Positions 42,901-56,675 are shown, counted from the first letter of the stretch. The stretch: DNA of 64,000 nucleotides from Astropecten irregularis (GCA_963971285.1 OZ020254.1:17638932-17702931), one strand, 5' to 3'. Notes: generated by a model from the sequence alone, not told the origin. Numbers and translations are program-made.

Positions 42901-45061
42901 AATGTATGGATCGGCACCCTTTAAACCAGTAGAAACCTGCTACCTTTAGTGAGTCAGATTCAAATTGTTGTTTCCGAATTTGGTTTTCTTTTATGTGGCT
43001 AAACCAAAATGAACTTGTGCAATTTAAAATGGAAAATATATCAGAAACTTTTTGCTCATGTTAGTCCCTTTTCCCCTGCATGGTTGGGGCAACTTTCCAC
43101 AATGATCAGGCTTTTCCTCTGAAACATTTTAAATTCTTTAGACATTTCACTTTCCTCTTTTTTCCTTCACAATTTTTGAGAATAATTTCTGTTTTTTTCA
43201 CTTTGCAATGTATAAAAATTCGGGTACAAATTTCTGGTTGGAAATGTATAATTTGCAAAACAAAACGGTGATGTTACGAAAAAAATTCAGATGCAGGTAT
43301 TGAATTTTTTTAAATGACTTACAAATTCGACTTAAAATAATTCAGTTAGTTTCCCTTGTGGTTATTTGATGATCCAAGTTATATTTCTTTGAATTCGCTT
43401 ACTGACTCAGTTTATGGTAACAGGTTACATGTACCTATGGTTAACCACTTAAGGTATGGTGACAATTTGCCAGCTGATAACGTAACTCGTGTTAATTGTT
43501 GATGAGGATTTTGTATTTTTGTTTTTGTTATAATTCCAAAATTGACCCAAATATCCTTAAATGCCTATTTTAGGAAAATTATTTTTGTATGCAGGTGAAT
43601 ACATGTACATGTAGTTGCTGAACAATGTTGCACTATTTGACACAACCATCTCAAAATCAACCGTCAAATTTTTGACTTTTGGAGATGTACAATCTACGGC
43701 CGTCTTTAACAAAAACGGATTTTGTTCAGTATGTGAAACTTAAAACAGGCCACTTTTTCAGAGAAAACATGTTTTTCATAAAGCATCTTTTTCTGTAATT
43801 TCAAAAACCTTTAAAAAAAATCAATTTCACTTAATATTCATTTATCTCGTGACAGCTTAAATCATTCTTCCAAAGATAGGTAACAAGGTCAAGGATATCA
43901 ACTGGCAAATTACCAACCATTCACATAGTTTCAATGCAATGCCAAAAAAAAGACTGGAATCTGGTCAATAAGTTAACACGCATTTCTAATACTTCATTAC
44001 TGCTCAATTTGTAAGTTTGGTACTTGCATATGAATCAATCTGAAGAAACTAAATTTTTACTTGTATTTCAACAGATTTGTGTAGAATTCAATAACTCCTT
44101 GTGTTTGATACTCATCAAGAAAAGTATAAGTATTTTAGGTCCACTTTGTTTGGTAGTGACAAGAATTTTCAAATTCTGAATAATTTTAAAAGCAGAAAAA
44201 GACACAAAGTTGAAAAGAAAATTCAAAAAATCCTTTGCCGCGGCTATTTGAATGTAAATATGACCAGATACCAGATTTTTTTGGTTCAAATAAAAGCACA
44301 CAACAAATGAGTGCACCAGGCACTCATATCTTTAATCACTTCAATGTACAATAACTGTTAACGAGTCCATCTAACTGTGAAACACGGTTTGCCGAATACA
44401 GTTCTTGAAGTTGCATATCGTAGTTTCTTCCAAGGCAGGAGTCTCTGGTTCAGATGGAGGCATAGATATTTCTTGAATCAAGTTGAATGCTCCATTTGTT
44501 TTCAACCAATGAATTGGTTATATTTGTTAATCTTGGTAGAAGAATTCAAACAGTGTAGTATACCATTGTCTATGGCCGTGTTTAGCATAAGTGGGTTAAT
44601 TAGCTTCAGCCATGTGGCAAGCCTCAAGGTTTGTTTTTCATATTTGAAGATAATTTTGCAGCAATAATATTTCTTGTATATTTTGACGTTAAATTGAGAT
44701 CTTGTAGCTGACAAAATGTTGAGATGTCCAAACACATGCCGACACTTCACTTCTGATGTCATTCAGGTAGATTTACACGGAGGTCATCTCTTGTGTCTTC
44801 AAACGTCAAAGCCAAACCGTCTCAGCCTTTGAAAGATCTGAACAAGAAAAAACAACAAAATGATGTGATTTTTCAGAGACCACAAAAATATGCTTCTTTG
44901 CTCATGTTCTCGTTTTCTTAAAGAGTGGAAGAATTCCACAGATGACCATCACTTTGGGATCAGTTTCCCTTATGGTTATTTGATGATTACAGTATTTCAA
45001 GATATGTTTTATTACAGAAAATTATACAGATATTCATGGTTTTTTCTCTAACCGACCAGCA

Positions 45062-45435
45062 TTAAAGGTAATATCATACTTTGGTTTTTGTCAAAGAAAT
45101 ACGTATTCATGGGCACAAATATCAAGGAAGATACAATTACAGTCATCTGTGAAAATTTCAGCCCCATACGGTGCCCACCTTTTTGAGAAAACGATGGAAA
45201 ATGGCCACAGTATTTCTTAGTCTTTTCTCTTTTCTTTTTGATGTTTAAAAGATCATAAACAATTTTGGTCACTGGTTTTACTCTTTTCCGGATAAATACA
45301 GCATTTCAGGCAGAACAATTTTAACGTTATGTTTGTTTCTACCATCACCATCTTTATACGCTGTAAGTGTAAGTTATAGGTAAATCTGTGAAGATTTATT
45401 TTTCGGTATGCTACCAAAGTATGATACTACCTTTG
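45062..45435. mobile_element. ATACTTTGG-family MITE, copy 3, left arm only
   Basis: AAAGGTAATATCATACTTTG faces CAAAGTATGATACTACCTTT. The mirrored site in the right arm (47680-47698, CAGTCTTAATGCTGGTCGG) is unoccupied, so this copy inserted after the arms formed. Confidence 0.85.
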
Positions 45436-46074
45436 TAAGACTGGGTCACTAATACATTATACATGTAAAAGTCTTCCATTTATGAACGGTTTTAAATTTT
45501 GAAGTGATTTTAGGCAGGTATGTGAAAGTCTGAACTCTGAGCAGTTTCTCAGACAATAAAGAATTGAAAAATGACTTCAGTGTTATGGTTCTATAATTTA
45601 TGTCGTCTCCCGTAACGTTATAAACATTATAAAAATAAGGTGATATTGTAAAAATGTAAGCATAATTTTATAGTTGAATATTTGAGCCTCAAAAAACGGC
45701 ATGGTGCCACACTTGCGGCTCTCGGCAATAAATTGTCATAATTTTGTCAGGAGAGTATTAAAACCTACCCTTTTGGCCTCCAGAGTTTCTTAAAAGACAA
45801 ACCAAGCCAAGAGCTTTCTCAATATTACGGGAACCTTCCATTTTACCGGGATTTTTTAAAACATGGATGACGGAAATTGATGGGATTTCTCCCGTGGTGC
45901 AGACATCGTGTTACCTCGACGGAACGCAGGCGAGAAATGGCGCGTCTTGATTTGAACAAAGCATTATTCCCATCATGCTCTAAAAACCATTCAGAATCAC
46001 TGGGGCATTCAATAAAACAGCGCCCTCTATCTATTGTTTGAGGCAAAAAACAATAGGCCAGGGGCTACGTCACT

Positions 46075-47035
46075 CTGTTGCTAGTCTTGTTTCAAGTCGT
46101 TACTATCCCCGTTGAGCTTAAAAAGACCGTACATTGTGGTCTATTTCACTACTATCGGGTTAGCAACGACTTGAAAAAAGACTACATACAGTTGTAACCT
46201 AGTCTCTTTTCAAGTCCGTACTATTCTGTGCGAGGTGAAATGGACCACAAAGTACGGTCTTTTCAGCTGCGCCAAAGATATTTCAGACTTGAAACAAGAC
46301 TAACACTGCCCACGTGTTCCTTATCGACTAGTCAGTAGGTAGTCTCTTTTCAAGTCTGAAATGCACTGGCGAGGTGAAATGGACCGCAAAGTACGGTCTT
46401 TTCAGCCGCACCAAAGATAGTTCAGACCTGAAACAAGACTAACACCGAACACGTGTTCCTCGTCTATTTTTAAGTTTAACGGACTGCTAATTTCCTTAAT
46501 TTAGATATTTGCTTGATTCAGATAACCAAATAAAGATTAAGAATGCCTGCTAAACATTATTTTAATGTAACAACGACTTTTAAGCTAACACTGTGTCAGA
46601 GAAACCTACAAATTGACAGGAATCACGTGGGCGGTGTCTAGTCTTGTTTCGAGTACAAAATAACACGTGACCGGCTAAAAAGACCATAATTTGCGGTCAT
46701 TTCACCTCGCTCAGTGCATTTCAGACTTGAAAAGAGACTAACTACTGACTATTTGATAAGGAACACGTGGGCAGGGTTAGTCTTGTTTCAAGTCTGAAAT
46801 ATCTTGGGCTCGGCTGAAAAGACCGTACTTTGCGGTCCATTTCACCTCGCTCAGAATAGTTCGGACTTGAAAAGAGACTAGGTTACAACTGTGTGTAGTC
46901 TTTTTTCAAGTCGTTGCTATCCCGATAGTAGTGAAATAGACCACAATGTACGGTCTTTTTAAGCTCAACGGGGATAGTAACGACTTGAAACAAGACTAGC
47001 AACAGAGTGACGTAGCCCCTGGCCTATTGTTTTTT
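46075..47035. repeat. Centre of the palindrome: foldback units of about 120 bp
   Basis: Each side of the axis carries about three units bounded by AGTCTTGTTTCAAGTC or AGTCTCTTTTCAAGTC and the inverse GACTTGAAA, with AAAGACCGTAC or GTACGGTCTTTT inside. The unpaired spacer is about 46475-46640. Confidence 0.8.
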
Positions 47036-49429
47036 GCCTAATACAATAGATAGAGGGCGCTGTTTTATTGAATGCCCCAGTGATTCTGAATGGTTTTTAG
47101 AGCATGATGGGAATAATGCTTTGTTCAAATCAAGACGCGCCATTTCACGCCTGCGTTCCGTCGAGGTAACACGATGTCTGCACCACGGGAGAAAACACAC
47201 CAATTTCTTCATCCGTGTTTTCACAAACTCCAATAAAATGGAAGGTTCCCGCCATATTAAGAAAGCTCTTGACATGATTTGTCTTTTAAGAAACTCTGAA
47301 GGCCAAAAGGGTAGGTTTTATTACTCTCCTGACCAAATTATTAGATTTATTGCCGAGAGCTGCGGCAGAATAATTTCAGGGTGCGGCACCATGCCGTTTT
47401 TCAGGCTCAAACATTACCAAATGATAATGTTAATAACGTTACGGTAGAGAACATACATTATATTCTCTGATAAAACACAATTAGAACCAGAAAGATATTA
47501 ACCAAATTAAACAATTACAAGAATAAAGCCACAAAATTGAAGGCAATGTCTTTGGTCATTTTTCAATAGGATATTCTTTATTGTCTGAGAAACAGCTCAG
47601 ATTTCTGGCTTCATAAAATCACACACAAAATTTAAAACTGTTTGTAAAAGAGAAAGACTTTCATAGGTGACCCTCTCAGTCTTAATGCTGGTCGGTTCCT
47701 ACAAGTAATATAGAATATACAAGAATATATCATATTTTGAAATGTTACAAAATATTTGGAAAACATAATGACTCATTTTTTAGACATTGACTCATGACTT
47801 TGCACATTACTAGCAAAGTGATGGTCATCTGTGCAACTCTTCCACTCTTTAAGAACATGAGAACTACCAGGGTTTTAACAATTAAAAAAGAAAGGAGTGC
47901 TTAGTATTTCAATTTTCAATCACAGAAGGGTCGTTCTTATGCATTTGCGGAGGATTCTCAGAATGTGCATTCTGCTCAGTCAAGTTAATTTCCATTTCAA
48001 AGAAGCATATTATTTGTGGTCTCTGAAAAATCACATCGTTTTGTTTTGTTTTTTCTTGTTCAGATCTTTCAAAGGCTGAGATGGTTTGGATTTGACGTTT
48101 GAAGACACAAGATGACCTCTGTGTAAATCTACCTGAATGACATCAGAAGTGAAGTGTCGGCATGTGTTTAACCATCTCCTGGAAATTTCTTCACCTACAA
48201 ATCTCAATTTAACCAAGATGAATTTATACTACCGATTCATTTGTGGAAAAATTGATCCTTCAACTTGATTCAAGAAATATTTTTGCCTCCATCTGAACCA
48301 GAGACTCCTGCTTTTGAAGTAACTTTACAATGCAATATGCAACTTCAAGGACTGAATTTGGCAAACTGTGTTTCACAGTTTATGGACTTGTTAACAGTTA
48401 TTGTACATTGAAGTGATTAAAGATATGAGTGCCTGGTGCACTCATTTGTTGTGTGCTTTATTTGAACCAAAAAACTCTGGTATCTGGTCATATTTACTTT
48501 GGAAAAGCTATGGCAAAGAATTTTAGGCCAAGTGTTCTTTCTGAAAATTTCCTATCAACTGTGTGCCTTTTTTGCTTTTAAATTTGTTCACAATGGGTAA
48601 ATTCTTGTCACTACCAAACAAAATGGACCTAAAGTTGACGTGTATCAAACGCAAGCAGTTATTGAATTCCATGAAAATCTGTTACGATCTACAAGTTAAA
48701 ATTAGATTGATTCATATGCATGTACGAAACTTACAAATTGAGCAGTAATGAAATATAAGAAACATGCGTTATTGACCAGATTCCAGTCTTTTTTGGCATT
48801 GCATTGAAATGATGTGAATGGTTGGTAATTTGCCAGTTGATATCCTTGACCTTGTTACCTATCTTTTCAAGTAATGATTTTGCTGTCATAATAAATGAAT
48901 ATTAAGTGAAATGTTTCTTCTTGAAAGATTTTTGAAATTACAGAAAAAGATGGTTTATAAGAAAGGGGTTTTTTCTTTTAAAATGGCCCATTGTAGGTTT
49001 CACGTACTAAACAAAAGACGTTTTTGTTAACGAAGGCTGTACAATGTGCATCTCCAAAAAGTCACAAATTTGACGTACAGTTAATTTTGAGATGGTTTTG
49101 TGTCAAATACTGCAACATTATTCAGCAACTATTCAGCTGCATATAAAAGTAATTTTCATGAAATAAGGATATTTGGGAAATTTCGGAATGATAAACAAAA
49201 AACCTCATCAACGATTAACAAGAGTTACGTTATCAGCTGGCAAATTGTCACCATACCTTAAGTGGTTAACCATAGGTACATGTAACCTGTTACCATAAAC
49301 TGAGTCAGTACAAAGCGAGTTCAAATATTACCTGTGCTAAAATTGGCAACCTCTCTTGGCATGTTAACATGTGTTATACTTTCTGGTTTTCAATTGTACG
49401 CAGCGTCAACTTTTTTCTTCAAATTGTAA

Positions 49430-49890
49430 ATATCTGCATCTGAAATTTCTTTCCTAACATCAACCGTTTGTTTTGCAAATACATTTCCCATTAGGAATTT
49501 TTACAGGACTTTTGATACATTGCAGCGACAAAGAAAAATTCATTCTAAACAAAAGATTCTTAGTTAAATATCTGCTGTAGCGATTGCTGTAAATATCTGC
49601 ATCTGAAATTTCTTTCCTAACATCAACTGTTTGTTTTGCAAATACATTTCCCATTAGGAATTTTTACAGGACTTTTGATACATTGCAGCGACAAAGAAAA
49701 AATTCATTCTAAACAGAAGATTCTTAGTTAAATATCTGCTGTAGCATTGCTGTAAATATCTGCATCTGAAATTTCTTTCCTAACATCAACTGTTTGTTTT
49801 GCAAATACATTTCCCATTAGGAATTTTTACAGGACTTTTGATACATTGCAGCGACAAAGAAAAAATTCATTCTAAACAGAAGATTCTTAG
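49430..49890. repeat. Tandem repeat of 163 bp, right arm only
   Basis: Three units start TCTGCATCTGAAATTTC at about 49431, 49594 and 49757 and are nearly identical. The left-arm counterpart (about 43100-43300) has only a single diverged unit. Confidence 0.85.
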
Positions 49891-50187
49891 TTACTGGGTT
49901 TTGTTTTCATTTTGAATTGCACATTTTGATTTAGTGTAAAAAATACACCAAGTTTTGAAGGGATAATCTGACTCAATTAAGGTAGCAGGTTACTTACTAC
50001 TGGTTTCAAGGGTGCCGTTATTCTGTGACCTTTCCAAATTGTCTGCGCTCCAAAATCAGAATTGCGTATTGCTTGACTGTGTTCGTCCACATTAGAAATA
50101 CTGTAGTCGTGTTGCACACCGCAAAATCACTTTCCTGCAAATACAAAAAGGAATACAAAGAAAGAAACTTTGATATGCGCGTCAACA

Positions 50188-50575
50188 TTCAAAAGTCAAT
50201 ATTCTTTGCATCTGTTCTGCTATTTCGCAAGTTCTCTCATTCGTGAAAGTCTAAACCTTTATATTTCTGTTGCATTGCTTGCGCTCTGATAAGAAATACA
50301 AGGTCATAGATAAAAACATTCAAAAGTCAATATTCTTTGCATCTGTTCTGCTATTTGGCAAATTCTCTCATTCGTACAAGCCTAAAACCTTTACATTTCT
50401 GTTGCATTGCTTGCGCTGTGATAAGAAATACAAGGTCATAGATAAAAACATTCAAAAGTCAATATTCTTTGCATCTGTTATGCTATTTCGCAAGTTCTCT
50501 CATTCGTACAAGCCCAAAAACTTTATATTTCCGTTGCATTGCTTGCGCTATAATAAGAAAAACAAGGTCATAGAT
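50188..50575. repeat. Tandem repeat of about 130 bp, right arm only
   Basis: ATTCAAAAGTCAATATTCTT occurs at about 50188, 50319 and 50449 in near-identical units. The left arm has one copy, around 42345-42470. The 161-residue frame across these units is repetitive and is not a supported gene. Confidence 0.82.
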
Positions 50576-50999
50576 AAGGTTTTAAATGGCATCTTTGCGA
50601 AGGGGCTGCATTGCAAGTTGAAATGTGTTCCAGTCATACAACCTTTAGGTAATTTACATATGACCTCTGTGCTGTGTCAGGTTAATGTGTATAGAGGTCA
50701 CATGGAAATTGCCAGAAGTTTGTATTGTTGGAACTGTTTCAATAAGCATCTTTGAAAATGGTCCATAGTGAGAGGGCGCTGTTGATGCAGGATAAAGTCT
50801 GCTCAAATAGCGCCCTCTTACTGTTGTCCATTTTTCAGAGAGGCTGTTTGCAATGTAGTCCCTTTAAAACCAGTTATTAAGTGTACTCTTGGTTAACCAC
50901 ACATATTTGTAAATAGAGGGGGTACTTCGGGTATTGACAAAATAAAAACGCAAAAAGAGATCACTGTCTATCGTGTCAATTATTTTTTTTATTATTTTT

Positions 51000-53900
51000 T
51001 TTTTAATTGCAAGTGCCGGTTGGTGCGCCCTCTGCTGTCCAGAACATGAAGTAACTTAATGACCCAAGCACATCGGCTGATAAAGCGCCCTCTTGAGTTG
51101 AAACCAGACTTAGTGTGTCTGGTATTCTGCTCCATAGGCGTTCTGCAACACACATTTCAACAAGCTCATTGCCTATGCAGGCTTTTGTTGGCATGCAAAT
51201 GCCGCGCATTGAAAAGACTAACAAAGGCTTGAACAAAGCTCAGAAAGGATTCATTGTTGTACACTTAAATCTTAATAGACCTGCATGGGTGTACTTCAGA
51301 CTTCACCCCCTGTTCGGGCAACCAGGCCGCTATATGTTCGTGGAAGACATTTTGGTGGTGAACTTTGGTGGCAAAAAAAAGCAAAAATAAAGGCCGATTC
51401 ATTTGGACACTTCCACTCCATCACTAATTGAGTCCTTGACCCTAAAATAACAACAACTTCAGCCCAGATGATGATGTGCTGACCAGAGAAACAAAATTTC
51501 AACATGCAGCTTACTTCAAATTTTGGATTAACGTTTTTGCCCCCAAATTTGATAGTTTATTCAAATTACCCAATGAAAAACATGAACTCATGCGCAGTAA
51601 TGAAACAATCATGTCCTCATGGATTTCTTGGTTTCACTTGTGTAATAGAAGAATGCTACCAGTATTTTCTACAATAACCTGTTAATTTTATAGCTTAATT
51701 TAACTTTTAACCATCCTGGTGCTAAAATCTTATTGGCTGTTCCGACGTGAGTGTTCCAGTGCGGAACAAGTTTTAAATAGGTTGAGAAAAACTTATTTAG
51801 ATTATTTTTGTTATTATTATTTTTCATTATTCTTTATCACCCTTCCCTAGCTTTTATGTTGTGATTTTTGTTTTTATACTACACTTCTTATTATTAGCTT
51901 TATTTTTAAAGCTCAAAAGGTAAATCATATGAAAGCTTATGAGGCAAATTGGCATTAAAAACTTATCTAATTTGATCATTTATATTTTAGGAACATGGCA
52001 TAATTAGTCAATTATGAGCCCTATTCTTCATCTGCAATAGTACTGCTACATCTTGTAAATATGACATCATCATGATGTCATCAAAAAGACAATTTTCATT
52101 TTACCCCCGGAATAATGGCAGATCTCCCTGACATTTGGTGGGTATGATATCTGTGCTATATAATCTACCTGTTTAATGATGAAGTCATTATGACATCATC
52201 AGATATTGAGTTATTTAACTTTTTTTTATTCGTTCGTTCTTTAGAATTCAACCTACATGTGTATTTACGGTATGTCAAAACTGTTTGATATTTTCAGTGA
52301 TGATTTTGCTATACAGAATGGAAGAAAAAGTAATCTTAAAAGATGAAATTTAGGCTTTACACCCCTATATTTTAGTAGTCATAGCTGCGGATACAACCAA
52401 AGCTACAGAACGTTGTTATAAATTAGCCTAATGAGCAAATTAAAACATAATCGGAACAGCTTAGTGTTCATCCACGGGACGAACACTTAAATGTCTAGTT
52501 ATCATTTGTTTCTGTTGCAACATAGATCATCTATGTTCTTTTTAGTCAATGGACATTTCTATAACTATTGTTTTATTCCTATTTCTTTTGTTTGTCACAG
52601 TGATGCGACTGATTTTTATATGTTTATTATTTTTATTTAGATCTTGCTTGTTTTTAATCTCGATATTTACACTAACTTTATCAATATGTTTACCTATGTG
52701 GAAATAAATACTGAAGTGAACTAAAGTGAATTGACTCCTAATGTAGATAGATGGTTTATACCATAGGTTTAGGAATCCTAAACCTATTGCATTCTCTAGT
52801 CTCGATTATCAAGGTTTCCCATGGTACTGGTAGCATATTTTTTAAAGTGATTTATTGATTTATTCTAGATCTGCGGGAATAAATTAATCTTGGTGCATGC
52901 TAGTAAAAATGTTGAGAAGACCACTGGTTATATAAAGCCTTGATGCATGTCCTTAAATATGGCATTACTGAAGATAGTTGAGAGATTTTTCTTTTTTGTT
53001 TCAAGGTGGAAATCTTTCTTGTGTTCCAGAATTGAATAATTTTAAATCTGTATTACACAACTAATATTTAGGTTGAAGTTAATGCATCTTTCTTTAACTT
53101 GAATTCTGTTGTTTTCATTATTTGTTTTTGTTGCAACATCATCTGCATAATTTTGGCCATATATATTTGGGGCTTCTGAAAATGGTCCCATATTGGTTTG
53201 TTCCTAATTATTTTGTTATCTAAAATCGCTATTACACAATTAATGTTTAGATTGAAGTTAACGTAAATTTCTTATGTTTAACTTCTATTATTGTTTGTTA
53301 CTGTTGCAATGTGGAATTTATAAATTGTCTTTTTTCTTTGCAAGCCTTTAGGGGTTTCTGAAAATGCCCCATATTGGTTTGTTGCTAATTTTGATCTGAT
53401 TATTCTTTGATATGTCAGTTTCATTTAGTTTTCAAACTAATTGTACTAACTTTGTCAGTATTCTTAGGGTCAAGTTAATATGAAGATAACTTGCTAGGTT
53501 ATTCTATGGTTATTTTAGCCTCTATATTTTCATTTCTGTGGATTTTTGTTGCTTAAATTACTGTGGTCTTCTTAGCAAGATTTAATATTTGTTACAGCAC
53601 TAAGGAATATTATGTTATCATTCTTATCACAGCAATAAAGCTTGCTAAATATTTTAAGTGGTCCCTCTTGCCTTCTAGATCCGACACAACCCTAATTTCT
53701 ACTACACAAGTGAAACCAATGGTCAAAACCTGAGAATTGTAGCAAAGTAAACCAGCAATGCCAAAAAACTGTTTCTCTAATCATCACATCAACAACTGAG
53801 CAGAGGTCACCATCATCTATCAGGTCAAGAGCCCCCTCAGATCAGAAGCAGATGTCCTATGCAAAAGGGTTGGTCATCATGACCGGCCTGAAAAGAGACC

Positions 53901-54250
53901 TGGTTACACAGGAACAGTAAGATGAAGGGTACCAACTTAGGATAACAAAAGTATCAGTGCGAAAAAAACTGTGCGAAAAAAGGGTCCTCTGTCCTTCGCA
54001 CCAATCATACAAGCGCTACCAGCATCTTAGTGTACAACAATCAATTCCTTTCTTCTAGTTTTTGCCGCAAGCAGAATTTTGGTATGAGCTTGTCAAATCA
54101 TGTGAGGCAGAACACTTACAGAGTAGAACACCAGCAACACTGAAGACAGGTTTCACTCAAGCTGACGCATATCAACCAATGCACCCGGGTCATTAAAGTT
54201 GCTCCACATCCTATAGACAGCAGAGGAACGCACCAACCGGCACTCACATG
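51000..54250. repeat. Nested long-inverted-repeat unit in the right arm
   Basis: Mirror copy of 38630-41910. The outer repeat at 53690-54250 is nearly identical to 38630-39180, while the inner AT-rich part is clearly diverged. Confidence 0.75.
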
Positions 54251-56334
54251 CTCGTCTGAGCTTCTTTCCTATGTGTATTTGATCTGTACAGGATTTAAAC
54301 ACTTTAACAACAGATTATAACAATTTTAAATAACGATGTGAGAATTACTCCAACAAACAGAATCTAGATCAGCACCTTAAAATGTGACAATGTACATGGG
54401 AAGGAAAATTTAGACAAGAAACTGTGAACAGTTTTGTGCTGTCCAAATGAAAAAGCTTGTTTTTGCCTCTTTAGTTTTGAAGTGAAAATATTTTAAATCA
54501 ATTTTATCATGATGTTTTGAAGCGGTTTTCAATTTTGGGATACATAATGAACAGTTCAAGGCATTTGACATTATATTTCTGTAGGAAAAATTGCTACTAT
54601 TGAGTTCAAGAAACATGCACACTGTATATAAACACACTTTATGCATGCTTTTTCAAGGCTTCTGCATGAATTTTCATGCATTTTCTTGTACGAGCGTATA
54701 CAATTTTAGTTTGTTATTGTTGCATAGCAAGATACACACACAATAAGGAATTTGGCACATATTTTGTTGAAAATGATAGTTTTGAGTGTGAAATATGCAC
54801 AAAAATATGAATTTTTTTCAGTGCTTCTGCATGAATTTTCATGCATTTTCTTGTACGGACGCACACAATTTGAGGTTGTTATTGTTGCTTAGCGACGCAT
54901 GATCAATCTGTCTGTTGGAGAAACTCACACACCCACAAAGAGAAAACATTTATAAGTAAAAACCAATAAAATAGAATTTTAGAGTGCATTCATTTGAAAT
55001 GATGGAGTTGTTCATTAATTTGGGAAAAAAGTTATTCCCCCCCTCCCCTCCCCCCAAAAAAAAAGACCAAAAAAGAAAAGAAAGAAACCCTATCTTTTTT
55101 AAACCCCAAATTGAATGATGTATCTCAACCCCAAAAAATGACATGTGAATACCAGAATTAAAAAGAAACAATGTAACAGATGAATCTGAAATTGTGTCAA
55201 ACCCACATTTTTGGACATCTACAACCCCTGTCACTTCAAATGAATGAACCCTAAAACATGTAAAAACATAAACTTCAGATTATTAAGCAAAGATATGGTT
55301 CAGGATTGTGAATCACATTCAAACATTATGTAGGCCTAAAGATAATGAAATTTAAAGGGGTTTGTTTCAAGTCCCACCCAGGGGTACAACTGGTAAGAGT
55401 TTGAAATTGAGGAGGATGAGAAATTCATGTAAAATATGTAAAAAGGATTTTATGAGTGAAACATATCGACTCAATACTGTCTAATTACGGGCAGTCATGT
55501 ATTATGTCCACAAAGAGAAAAAAAGATGCTGATATTTTAGAAAAATTCCAAAATGACTAGAATTGATGTTTGAGAACTGGAGATTGAAAAGGGAAAAAGC
55601 TTTCCAAAATAGCACTGAAAGAAATTCATGTAAGAAAAGGAAATAAAAATGGATATTTTATACATGTCTAAATGTGATACCAAATCCTGAACCACTATGC
55701 AAGTTTTAGAACCTTTTACAATGAGAAGGGATGGATCCATTTGGAAAGGAAAAGAGGAAAGTGAAGTGGGTGAAAAATTGATGGCGCAGCAGCATGATCA
55801 AATTTGATGGCAGAATTTGGAAACTGAGAATGTTTCAGAGGAAAAGCCTGATCAATTGTGGAAAGTTGCCCCAACCAGGGGAAAAGGGACTAACATGAGC
55901 AGAAATACAAAGTAACGAGCAGAAGCGATGAACATTTTGCAGACATCCCCACCAAGGGGAAAAGATTTTTGGGGGCACAAGCATGACAAGGTGTAACATG
56001 TGATACAGAATTGAAATTGATTTGCCACCAAGGCAGTGTTATAATTTGGGGACTTACACAAAAAGTTAAAATATCATGAATCCATCCCAACTTTGACATA
56101 AACCCTAGCTAGCTGTCAGAAACACACAATGCACATGACCACTTTACACTGCATTTGACGAAATTCACAAGTTTAAGAGTTGTTGGCATTTGTTTGTATG
56201 CATAAAACCTGTACAAAGTTTTGGAAAAAGAAAGACCAAATCTACAAATTATTTTCCTCTTCATATCATGGCCATCTCAGGCAAGAATTTGACATTTTTT
56301 CAGATAAATTGCAAAAGCCAACTTATTCAGCAAT

Positions 56335-56675
56335 AAGGAAAAAGGTGATCGATGTCACGCGATGTCGTGTTGCTGGTAGCGACGTTTCGGCTGCTGGAAC
56401 TGCTAGCCTTCATCAGGCAACTGAAGAACTGGATGCTGCGATGTCCGTTGTATCCTGTTGGTCCGCTCGGGTGGGTGTCGTATACTTCACTCCGTGGGTG
56501 GACGGGGGCGTGTCCTCGGCGTGGCTTCGGTGCGCTGCGGTGGTTCCATCCATGGGGTTGCGGTGGTCATGTTGCTGGATGGTGGGAAGCCGGAATCCGG
56601 GAATGTAGCAGTTCCAGCAGCCGAAACGTCGCTACCAGCAACATGACATAGCGTGACTTTGATCACCTTTTTCCT
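56335..56675. mobile_element. Mini Penelope-derived inverted-repeat element
   Basis: It begins GGAAAAAGGTGATCGATGTC and ends with the inverted GATCACCTTTTTCC. Both ends carry the Penelope terminal sequence of about 70 bp in opposite orientation. The left one holds a complete hammerhead core (minus strand), the right one lacks CTGATGA. It is about 335 bp and is absent from the mirrored left-arm position near 36470. Confidence 0.8.
56370..56428 (-). ncRNA. Hammerhead ribozyme motif, minus strand
   Basis: On the minus strand: CTGATGA (56416-56410), stem II GGCT/AGCC, GAAAC and GTC (56388-56381). The core is identical to 30274-30309. The preceding GTTGC could pair with GC and GCAAC beyond the cleavage site. 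Confidence 0.77.

Larger units (their letters stand above)
22650..46540. repeat. Left arm of a giant imperfect palindrome
   Basis: Block after block of this arm reappears in reverse complement, in mirrored order, between 46560 and 60720. Examples are 31120-31240 with 57310-57430, 36530-37650 with 55240-56300, 38580-39180 with 53690-54300, 40120-40240 with 52680-52800, 41250-41910 with 51000-51660, and 45780-46060 with 47030-47300. This arm is longer because of insertions and a tandem duplication annotated separately. Confidence 0.9.

Noticed and set aside
47034-47447. A 137-residue frame, with a similar 67-residue frame inverted at 45843-46046
   Set aside because: The two are mirror copies of the palindrome arms; similarity follows from the DNA, the left copy is truncated, and no known domain or splice context supports a gene.
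50270-50755. A 161-residue frame with an internal protein repeat
   Set aside because: It tracks the 130-bp tandem repeat exactly and has no counterpart in the left arm beyond one unit.
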